Source: Affinundibacterium fentianense (lineage in GTDB: Bacteria; Pseudomonadota; Gammaproteobacteria; Burkholderiales; Burkholderiaceae_D). Taken from it: a stretch of 64,000 nucleotides of DNA. The notes under the pieces are model-generated. The model did not search any database and was not told the DNA's origin. It worked only from the letters and a program-made list of their open reading frames with translations. The translations under genes and the position numbers were made by a program. Positions 1 to 9,130 of this stretch are shown one piece after another. The stretch's first letter is position 1, and each line of letters begins with the position of its first letter. The stretch is taken from positions 674,664-738,663 of the forward strand of contig NZ_JAGSPJ010000001.1 of NCBI RefSeq assembly GCF_018139545.1, in the 5' to 3' direction.

Positions 1-893
1 CTGTCACTTTCGCTGCCAATGCGCGACATCAAATCGCCTGTACGTTTGCTGCCAAAATACTCCAACGACAGCTTTAGCAAGTGTTCATAGGTTGCCGTGC
101 GCAAATCGGCACCAATGCGCTCGGACACTAACGCTAAAATGTAAGTTTTTCCCCAACTTAAAAGCCACGCCAAAACAGCGGCGCCAAACAAGCCCCCAAT
201 ATAAATTGCAACAAGACTTGGCTCGACATGCTGCCCATTTTGATACGGAATCAAAACTTTATCCGTCAATGGCTTGGTCAAGTAGCGCGGTATCATGTGC
301 GCTGCTGTCCCTAAGAACATGAGAGTAAACCCAATCAACAGGGGAATTCTATATGGACGAGCGAACCGCCATAAGCGAAATAAGGTCCAAGTCGATGGTG
401 GTGTGTGTACCACTTTTGTACATACGGGGCATTCGTCCTGGTCTGGCTCCAAAACTGCCTTACAACTTGGACAAACATTTTGCTCGATCCGCTCAACTGG
501 GCGACCTGTCAAAAATTCATGTTGCTGTTCTCGAAACGCGTCCATTAGCCGGATCATCAACAAGTTCTGTCCGAGCGTAAAGCGCCAATGCGCTAACAAA
601 TGATTTGCATCTGAAAGTTCGAGGTGCCCCACGCCAGCATGATCGTGGTGCCGCAACTGCAGTCCGTCCGAAAAAGCCCAGCTAGTCCATTCTGCGCAGT
701 CTGGTGATTTAGACAAAAGTCGACGGTTCGTCACAACAATTAATCCCGCTTGAAAGCGCAATTTTGCATCCAAATCAGTCTCAACAGCACTCATTAGTAA
801 TTCATCTTGCACTAATTGCAAATTCAATTCTTGTTTCCATTCTGCAGGAACATTTACTACAGAATTAGCGGCTATGGATACACCTGTTGTCAT
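1..893 (-). CDS. Cyanophycin-associated ABC transporter, N-terminal part (cut by left edge)
   Basis: The reading frame is open from an ATG at 893 (complement) to the left edge, giving about 297 residues. The first ~135 residues form a soluble domain. A zinc-ribbon follows at about residues 141-160 (CPSCKAVLEPDQDECPVC). A first membrane segment (LLIGFTLMFLGTAAHMI) and the start of an ABC exporter transmembrane domain come next, including the typical first-coupling-helix stretch ERIGADLRTATYEHLLKLS and FGSKRTGDLMSRIGSE. The ATPase domain would lie beyond the edge. A GGAG precedes the start by about 11 bases. It is divergent from the two cyanophycin synthetases; an ABC transporter with this layout is commonly linked to cphA genes in Burkholderiales. 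Its substrate is unknown; it could act on cyanophycin precursors or on something unrelated. The ABC exporter assignment is firm, the cyanophycin link is from context. Confidence 0.8.
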   Translation of the reverse strand, partial: MTTGVSIAANSVVNVPAEWKQELNLQLVQDELLMSAVETDLDAKLRFQAGLIVVTNRRLLSKSPDCAEWTSWAFSDGLQLRHHDHAGVGHLELSDANHLLAHWRFTLGQNLLMIRLMDAFREQQHEFLTGRPVERIEQNVCPSCKAVLEPDQDECPVCTKVVHTPPSTWTLFRLWRFARPYRIPLLIGFTLMFLGTAAHMIPRYLTKPLTDKVLIPYQNGQHVEPSLVAIYIGGLFGAAVLAWLLSWGKTYILALVSERIGADLRTATYEHLLKLSLEYFGSKRTGDLMSRIGSESD

Positions 894-1301
894 TGTTCAA
901 TGAACTCCAAAAACGCTTTTTCACTTCCATGAAAAAACAATCAATTATTAAAAAAACCGCATTATTTTCGCAAGAACGGGTGACCTGAAGATGGACTCCA
1001 GTAAAAAAAGCACGATAAAACTACCCGAGGATGCATCAAGCTGTATGACTGAAAGCACAATTTACGGTATTCTGTCGAAAAGGAAACAGGATCAAGGAGA
1101 TTATCCATTTTTGTGATCAATAAGAAGTATACCAGCAAGCTTTGGAATAACCATTTCAAATTTTGCTGTATTTAACAATGTATGTCAGCCCGACCGACTG
1201 CGAATTCGTTAATACGCTCGAACGGCAATGACTACCAGCTTGAGTTCCGACAAAATGAAAATGAATGATTAGGTCATCATTCCATAAAATAATTGATATT
1301 C
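894..1301. other. Divergent intergenic region between ABC transporter and cphA pair
   Basis: About 400 bases with no convincing gene. It must hold the divergent promoters for the transporter and for the synthetase pair. I found no consensus promoter or clear operator palindrome by eye. A short minus-strand open frame here (962-1159) has no recognisable features. Confidence 0.5.
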
Positions 1302-3482
1302 ATGACTACAAAAAAGAAAGACATCACTCCGCTCAGCATCAAGCATCTGCGTGGACCGAATATTTGGACATATCGCCCAGTCATCGAAGTTTACTTAGAT
1401 ATCGGTGAATTCGAACAACTCCCCTCCAACCTTCTCCCCGGCCTGTATGAGCGTCTCACAGCGACGCTCCCAGGATTAATGCAACATCGATGTGGTGTCG
1501 GAGAAATTGGTGGCTTTTTAGAGCGCCTAAAAGAAGGCACATGGGTTGGACACATCCTTGAACATGTTGTGCTTGAATTGCAAAATTTAGCAGGCATGAA
1601 AACTGGGTTTGGACAAACGCGTTCCACTCACATTGACGGTGTTTATAAAATGGCTTTTCGCACCCGCCAAGAACAGGTAGGTCGCGCTGCATTCGCGATG
1701 GGGCGTGAATTATTACTTTCACTAATTGATGACAAAGCCTACGACTTTGACGGCGAATTAACAAAGTTACGGGACATGGTTGATGCATTGTGTTTAGGTC
1801 CAAGTACCGCACACATTGTGGATGCAGCGACCGACAGAAATATTCCTTCGATTCGACTAACCGAAGGCAATCTTGTGCAGCTTGGACATGGTGCTGCGCA
1901 ACGTAGAATTTGGACCGCAGAGACCGATCGCACAAGCGCAATCGCCGAAAGCATCGCGTCCGACAAAGATATGACGAAGTCGCTTTTGAAAGCATGCGGC
2001 GTTCCTGTACCTGAGGGTAGTTTAGTTCGCAGCGCGGAAGAAGCTTGGGAAGAAGCGCAAGATATCGGTCTCCCAGTCGTTGTGAAGCCCTATGATGGCA
2101 ATCATGGACGCGGCGTGACATTGAATTTAATGACCCAAGAAGATGTGCACGCTGCCTACGAGATTGCTTCCCACCAAGGTGACAGCCGTAGCGTCATCGT
2201 AGAAAGGTATGTCGTCGGCGATGAACATCGCTTACTTGTCGTTGGCAATAAACTAGCTGCAGCCGCGAAAGGTGAGTCGCTATGGGTCAATGGTGATGGG
2301 AAGTCCAGTATCAAACAGCTGGTTGCAAAGCAAATCAACACCGACCCTCGTCGTGGCGAAACAGAAGAATTTCCACTTGGTCTCGTGAAACCCGATCAAA
2401 GCGCCGAAATCATCCTTGAATTGAAACGACAAGGCATGAATGCAGATTCGATTCCAGCCCGAGATCAGAAAGTCTTAATTCAACCAAATGGCAACGTTGC
2501 AATTGATGTCACAGACCAAGTTCATCCTGAGAATGCACGTTTGGTCGCGTTGGCAACGCGTATTGTTGGCCTAGACATTGCCGGAATCGATCTAGTTTGC
2601 GAAGACATTTCGCGCCCATTGCAAGAACAAAAAGGTGCGATCATTGAAGTCAATGCAAGTCCAGGATTACTGTCTCATTTAAAACCAGCCGTCGGAAAAC
2701 CGCGCGAAGTTGGGGCTGCAATTATCGAGCATTTATTCGGGCCAGAAGATAATGGTCGCATGCCTATCGTTGGGATTGCAGGAAGCCGGGGCGGCAGCCT
2801 GATCGCCCGTCTTGTTTCTAGCATGCTCAGCATGAGTGGCACCTACTCTGGAGTCGCTTGTGCAGATGGTCTATATCTAGATCAACGTCAAGTTGTCAAA
2901 TCTGACTGTACTTCGTGGGATGCAGGTCAACGATTGCTATTAAATCGAAACGTGCAGAACGCTGTCTTTGAAACCAACGCGAAACGCATTTTAGAAAATG
3001 GTTTGGCCTACGACAAATGTGCAGTCGGTGTAGTGACAGACTTGGACGGTTTTGAAGATCTAGCGGATTTTTATATTAATGATGCTGAACAAATGTTCAA
3101 AATCCTGCGTACACAAGTCGATGTTGTTCTGCCGAGTGGTTGTGCGGTCATCAATGCTGAAATCGCTCAAGCGCAAGAGTTGGCTGATTTGTCGGATGGC
3201 GAAGTCATTTATTACGGCCATTCAACCCACAACACAGCAATTTGCAAGCATTTACAAATCGGTAAACGTGCGGTTTATCTACAGAACGATCAGATTGTAC
3301 TGGCAACTGGTAGCCAAGAACGTAACTTGCTTGCCCTTTCTTCATTAAAGGCCTCAAAAGCTGAACAACCTTTAGTGATCATGGCGGCAGTCGCGGCAGC
3401 TTGGGCGCTCGATATTACGCCCGACTTGATTGCTGCAGCTTTGAGAAATTTTGACTCAAATCCGCCCAAAAAACACTATTAA
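1302..3482 (+). CDS. cphA': Cyanophycin synthetase-like protein with degenerate Mur-ligase P-loop (CphA')
   Basis: A 726-residue relative of cyanophycin synthetase, which polymerises aspartate and arginine into the reserve polymer multi-L-arginyl-poly-L-aspartate. The N-terminal domain (GPNIWTYRP) and the central ATP-grasp domain (about residues 200-480, with LPVVVKPYDGNHGRG and IVEVNASPGLL) are intact. The Mur-ligase-like C-terminal part is altered: where active synthetases have GTNGKT, this protein has GIAGSRGGS near residue 490. It also ends about 130 residues earlier than the next gene's product, so the Mur C-terminal lobe is missing. It may therefore keep only one active site, or serve as a partner subunit or a dipeptide-polymerising CphA2-like enzyme (inference). 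The ATG at 1302 is preferred over a TTG at 1293 because family members begin close to it; neither has a strong ribosome binding site. It lies 89 bases before cphA on the same strand. Confidence 0.85.
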   Translation: MTTKKKDITPLSIKHLRGPNIWTYRPVIEVYLDIGEFEQLPSNLLPGLYERLTATLPGLMQHRCGVGEIGGFLERLKEGTWVGHILEHVVLELQNLAGMKTGFGQTRSTHIDGVYKMAFRTRQEQVGRAAFAMGRELLLSLIDDKAYDFDGELTKLRDMVDALCLGPSTAHIVDAATDRNIPSIRLTEGNLVQLGHGAAQRRIWTAETDRTSAIAESIASDKDMTKSLLKACGVPVPEGSLVRSAEEAWEEAQDIGLPVVVKPYDGNHGRGVTLNLMTQEDVHAAYEIASHQGDSRSVIVERYVVGDEHRLLVVGNKLAAAAKGESLWVNGDGKSSIKQLVAKQINTDPRRGETEEFPLGLVKPDQSAEIILELKRQGMNADSIPARDQKVLIQPNGNVAIDVTDQVHPENARLVALATRIVGLDIAGIDLVCEDISRPLQEQKGAIIEVNASPGLLSHLKPAVGKPREVGAAIIEHLFGPEDNGRMPIVGIAGSRGGSLIARLVSSMLSMSGTYSGVACADGLYLDQRQVVKSDCTSWDAGQRLLLNRNVQNAVFETNAKRILENGLAYDKCAVGVVTDLDGFEDLADFYINDAEQMFKILRTQVDVVLPSGCAVINAEIAQAQELADLSDGEVIYYGHSTHNTAICKHLQIGKRAVYLQNDQIVLATGSQERNLLALSSLKASKAEQPLVIMAAVAAAWALDITPDLIAAALRNFDSNPPKKHY

Positions 3483-3489
3483 AAACAGT

Positions 3490-3522
3490 CATTCATCCAA
3501 GCAAGCAACTGCTTGCTGAATG
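3490..3522 (+). other. Hairpin in the cphA'-cphA spacer
   Basis: AGCAAGC (3500-3506) and GCTTGCT (3511-3517) form a 7-bp stem with loop AACT. Outer arms CATTCA and TGAATG extend it past a small internal loop. No T-run follows, so it is not a standard terminator. It could protect or process the bicistronic transcript. Confidence 0.5.
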
Positions 3523-3571
3523 CGAAAAGACAAAATTTTGGCACCTGTGCCATAAGATAGGACAAAGGTTT

Positions 3572-6142
3572 ATGGAAGTTTCGCGAATCAGGGCACTGCG
3601 TGGCCCTAACCTCTGGAGTCATCATACTGCTGTTGAAGCGATCGTTCGCTGCAGCCCAGAGGAATTATCGATCAATACCATCCCAGAATTCGAATCGCGC
3701 CTTCGTGCGCTATTCCCAGATATTGGACCGCTGCAAGCGACAGGACATGACGACGCAATTCCACTCGCACGCGTCTTTGAATTAGCGGCGTTGGCCCTAC
3801 AAGCACAGGCTGGTTGTCCCGTAACTTTTAGCCGCACAACCCAAACCTTGGAAGAGGGAATTTTCCAAGTCGTAGTCGAATATACAGAAGAAGACGTGGG
3901 ACGACTTGCATTTGAATTATCCGAACAATTATGCAAAGCTGCTCTCAGCAATTCCAGCTTTGATTTGGCTTCCGCGCTGAATGCATTACGCGAACTCGAC
4001 GAAGATTTGCGCCTTGGACCATCAACAGGCTCCATCGTGTATGCTGCAGTAGCGAGAAATATTCCCTATCGTCGTTTGACCAGCGGTAGCCTTGTCACAT
4101 TCGGCTGGGGTAGCAAACAACGAAAAATTCAAGCAGCCGAAATGGATGGCACCAGTGCAATCGCCGAAGCCATAGCCCAAGATAAAGAATTAACAAAAAA
4201 ATTGCTTGATGCGGCTGGGGTGCCAGTACCACTCGGGCGCACAGCTATAGACGTTGAAGATGCTTGGAATATCGCCTTAGAAATTGGGCTCCCTGTGGTT
4301 GTCAAACCCAAAGATGGAAATCAGGGAAAAGGCGTCACCGTCAACGTGACAACTCGCGAACAATTGGAAGCGGGCTATGCTGCAGCGTCAGAATTCCGAG
4401 ATGACATTTTAGTCGAGCGCTATCTCCCTGGAAATGATTTCCGCTTACTCGTTGTAGGCAACAAACTCGTGGCAGCAGCACGTCGTGATCCGCCTCAAGT
4501 AGTCGGCGATGGTACGCATTCGGTACGTGAATTAGTCGATCAAGTCAATAAAGATCCGCGCCGTGGTAGCGGTCATGCAACTTCACTGACAAAAATTCGT
4601 TTCGATGACATCGCACTAGCAAGCTTGGCAAAACAAGGCTATGACGCCGACTCAGTACCAGCCAAGGGCACACGAGTAGTTTTGCGAAACAATGCCAACC
4701 TTTCAACTGGTGGCTCCGCAACCGATGTCACCGATGACGTTCATCCAGAAGTCGCAGCTCGCGCAGTGGCGGCTGCACAGATGGTTGGACTTGACATCTG
4801 TGGCGTCGATGTCGTTTGCGATAGCGTATTAAAACCAATTGAAGAACAGAATGGCGGTGTCGTTGAAGTGAATGCTGCGCCCGGTTTACGCATGCACCTA
4901 TCGCCTTCTTTTGGTAAAGGTCGTGCAGTTGGTGAAGCGATCGTCGCTGCGATGTTTGCCGATGGCGATGATGGACGCATCCCTATCATCGCGGTAACAG
5001 GAACGAATGGAAAAACGACCACAGTGCGTTTAATTGCACACCTATTGACGACTAGTGGTTTACGCACCGGAATGACGAACACGGATGGCGTGTATGTCGA
5101 AGGTCATCAAATTGACAGTGGCGACTGTAGCGGACCTCGTAGTGCACGCAATGTTTTATCGCACCCCGATGTCGATGCAGCGGTCTTTGAAACAGCGCGA
5201 GGCGGTGTTTTACGTGAAGGTCTTGCCTATGATCGCTGCAAAGTTGCCGTAGTGACCAACATTGGTTCTGGCGATCACCTCGGACTAAACTACATTACCA
5301 CTGTTGAAGATCTTGCCGTTCTCAAACGGGTTATCGTTCAAAACGTCGCTGACAATGGTGTCGCAGTTTTAAATGCCGCAGACCCAATCGTTGCAGGCAT
5401 GGCAAACAATTGCACGGGCGCAGTCACTTTCTTTGCTGTCGATAGCAATTTACCCATTATGGCGGCACATCGTGTGAAGGGCCATCGCGTGGTGTTCGTT
5501 GAAGACAATGAAATTGTCGCGGTTGAGGGGAAACTGACCCAAAGAATTCCCTTATCAGAAATCCCCATTACACGTAACGGCACAATTGGCTTCCAAGTTG
5601 AAAATGTCATGGCGTCAGTCGCTGCAGCTTGGGCAACGAACATTAGCTGGGATGCGATTCGCAAAGGTTTAAAAACCTTTATGAATGATAGCGACAATGC
5701 ACCTGGACGCTTTAATGTGTTCAACTATCGCGGTGCGACTTTGATCGCGGACTATGGTCACAATCCGGATGCGATTACCGCCTTAGTTCAAGCTGTCGAA
5801 AGCATGCCAGGCAATCGTCGTTCAGTGGTGATTAGTGGCGCAGGTGATCGCCGTGATCAAGATATTCGCCAACAAACCGAAATTCTCGGCAACGCCTTTG
5901 ATCAAGTTATTTTGTATCAAGATCAATGTCAGCGCGGTCGTGCAGATGGCGAAGTCGTCGCCCTCTTACGCTCTGGTTTGGCGAATGCAAAACGGACGAC
6001 GGATATCAAAGAAATCAATGGTGAATTTATCGCGATTGACACTGCACTGTCGACTTTAGGTGAGGGGGACTTATGCCTCATTTTGATTGATCAGGTTGAA
6101 GAAGCTTTGTCGCATATTGCGAAGCGAATCGCTGAAGGCTAA
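3572..6142 (+). CDS. cphA: Cyanophycin synthetase
   Basis: An 856-residue full-length cyanophycin synthetase, which uses ATP to add aspartate to the backbone and arginine to each aspartate side chain in the cytoplasm. Three regions are visible. The N-terminal domain begins with RALRGPNLWSHHTAVEA. An ATP-grasp domain follows, with LPVVVKPKDGNQGKG near residue 240 and VVEVNAAPGLRMHL near 435. A complete Mur-ligase-like domain follows, with intact P-loop VTGTNGKTTTVRL near residue 474 and the C-terminal lobe motif DYGHNPDAI near 727. An AAAGG stands just upstream of the ATG. It is the second gene of a pair with the degenerate cphA' and is closed by a strong terminator. The family assignment is very secure. 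Confidence 0.96.
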   Translation: MEVSRIRALRGPNLWSHHTAVEAIVRCSPEELSINTIPEFESRLRALFPDIGPLQATGHDDAIPLARVFELAALALQAQAGCPVTFSRTTQTLEEGIFQVVVEYTEEDVGRLAFELSEQLCKAALSNSSFDLASALNALRELDEDLRLGPSTGSIVYAAVARNIPYRRLTSGSLVTFGWGSKQRKIQAAEMDGTSAIAEAIAQDKELTKKLLDAAGVPVPLGRTAIDVEDAWNIALEIGLPVVVKPKDGNQGKGVTVNVTTREQLEAGYAAASEFRDDILVERYLPGNDFRLLVVGNKLVAAARRDPPQVVGDGTHSVRELVDQVNKDPRRGSGHATSLTKIRFDDIALASLAKQGYDADSVPAKGTRVVLRNNANLSTGGSATDVTDDVHPEVAARAVAAAQMVGLDICGVDVVCDSVLKPIEEQNGGVVEVNAAPGLRMHLSPSFGKGRAVGEAIVAAMFADGDDGRIPIIAVTGTNGKTTTVRLIAHLLTTSGLRTGMTNTDGVYVEGHQIDSGDCSGPRSARNVLSHPDVDAAVFETARGGVLREGLAYDRCKVAVVTNIGSGDHLGLNYITTVEDLAVLKRVIVQNVADNGVAVLNAADPIVAGMANNCTGAVTFFAVDSNLPIMAAHRVKGHRVVFVEDNEIVAVEGKLTQRIPLSEIPITRNGTIGFQVENVMASVAAAWATNISWDAIRKGLKTFMNDSDNAPGRFNVFNYRGATLIADYGHNPDAITALVQAVESMPGNRRSVVISGAGDRRDQDIRQQTEILGNAFDQVILYQDQCQRGRADGEVVALLRSGLANAKRTTDIKEINGEFIAIDTALSTLGEGDLCLILIDQVEEALSHIAKRIAEG

Positions 6143-6170
6143 ATCGACGTTACATCTCGTTTTAAATCGT

Positions 6171-6198
6171 AAAAAAGCCGGACTAGTCCGGCTTTTTT
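6171..6198. terminator. Bidirectional rho-independent terminator between cphA and uvrB
   Basis: AAAAAAGCCGGAC TA GTCCGGCTTTTTT is a near-perfect palindrome with A- and T-runs on either side. It can stop both cphA (plus) and uvrB (minus). Confidence 0.93.
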
Positions 6199-6230
6199 AT
6201 TTATCGTAATTTAGTAAAAATGTTGACTGG

Positions 6231-8324
<2,094 letters not shown>

Positions 8325-8617
8325 AATTAGACCTATTCCCTACTATTTCATCTGGAACTCGAAGAAGATTGACTTCTCACCGATAGAATTTGTTTATCCT
8401 TTTCGCAAAAACAAACCTTACCAATTAATCGAGCGCTTATAAGCTGTACATATTATCAGTATTTTTACTGACGTGGCTTTTGCGAGCACAATCCGCAGAA
8501 CAATTCACTCATTTCTAGAGTTTTAAACAATCAACGAAAGATAAAAACTCATCAGTTCAGTCAAGAGGAAACAAAACGTTCATCTCTAATAAAATTGGCC
8601 TCCCAACCTAAAAACTT
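8325..8617. other. Intergenic region upstream of uvrB and the tRNA-Asn pair
   Basis: About 290 bases. It must carry the uvrB promoter on the minus strand. No SOS (LexA) box of the CTG-N10-CAG type stood out. No gene is supported. Confidence 0.4.
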
Positions 8618-8646
8618 TTGACAAGAATAGGAAAGCTCCCTATAAT
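8618..8646 (+). promoter_or_regulatory. Consensus sigma-70 promoter of the tRNA-Asn pair
   Basis: TTGACA at 8618-8623 and TATAAT at 8641-8646 are separated by exactly 17 bases, a perfect consensus promoter. The first tRNA begins 13 bases after the -10 box, so the leader is very short. Confidence 0.9.
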
Positions 8647-8658
8647 GTTTGTCTCTGT

Positions 8659-8734
8659 TCCCTGATAGCTCAGTCGGTAGAGCGACGGACTGTTAATCCG
8701 CAGGTCCCTGGTTCGAGTCCAGGTCGGGGAGCCA
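8659..8734 (+). tRNA. tRNA-Asn (GTT), copy 1
   Basis: A 76-base cloverleaf with encoded CCA. The acceptor stem pairs TCCCTGA with TCGGGGA, the anticodon loop is CTGTTAA with anticodon GTT, and the T arm contains GGTTCGAGTCC. It reads asparagine codons and is identical to the second copy 64 bases downstream. Confidence 0.98.
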
Positions 8735-8798
8735 CAGAATTCGCAAGATAGCAACTTCATCGTTGCTGCAGTAAAGTTTTAGAAGTTTATTCTTCTAT

Positions 8799-8874
8799 TC
8801 CCTGATAGCTCAGTCGGTAGAGCGACGGACTGTTAATCCGCAGGTCCCTGGTTCGAGTCCAGGTCGGGGAGCCA
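8799..8874 (+). tRNA. tRNA-Asn (GTT), copy 2
   Basis: Identical in all 76 bases to the copy at 8659, including CCA. It is probably co-transcribed with it from the 8618 promoter, because a terminator follows directly and no consensus promoter lies in the 64-base spacer. Confidence 0.98.
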
Positions 8875-8878
8875 AATA

Positions 8879-8908
8879 AAAAGCCTTGTAGAAATACAAG
8901 GCTTTTTT
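8879..8908 (+). terminator. Terminator of the tRNA-Asn transcript
   Basis: AAGCCTTGTA, loop GAAA, TACAAGGCTTTTTT: a 10-bp stem with a GNRA-like loop and a T-run, starting four bases after the second tRNA. Confidence 0.93.
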
Positions 8909-8971
8909 CATTTTCACTCAAGCACAATTACTACTCATCGACCCAAACCCTCAAAGCGGTTTTATGTTAAA

Positions 8972-9060
8972 GTCTCGCCTTCGCTAGGGGTCCTGTACGA
9001 CAATGTACGGGTGAGATAGTCCCTTGAACCTGATCTGGATAATGCCAGCGAAGGGAAGCG
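8972..9060 (+). promoter_or_regulatory. TPP (THI-box) riboswitch
   Basis: The thiamine-pyrophosphate aptamer core is plain: CTTCGCTAGGGGTCC, GGGTGAGATAGTCCC, the highly conserved TTGAACCTGATCTGGATAAT, then GCCAGCGAAGGGAA. CTTCGCT (8979-8985) pairs with AGCGAAG (9046-9052) to close the aptamer. About 70 bases of expression platform separate it from the ATG of the TonB receptor at 9131. Known TPP riboswitches turn their gene off when thiamine pyrophosphate is plentiful. Here the target is an outer-membrane receptor rather than a biosynthetic enzyme. No obvious terminator hairpin lies in the platform, so control of translation start is more likely (inference). Confidence 0.95.
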
Positions 9061-9130
9061 CAAGATGACTCTGCTCATCCGCCCTCTTTTGCTTGGCTCG
9101 TCCAGACACAACCAAGTAGAAGAGTAGATC

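Noticed and set aside
1456-2121. 221-residue minus-strand frame inside cphA'
   Set aside because: Lies wholly opposite a well-matched synthetase domain.
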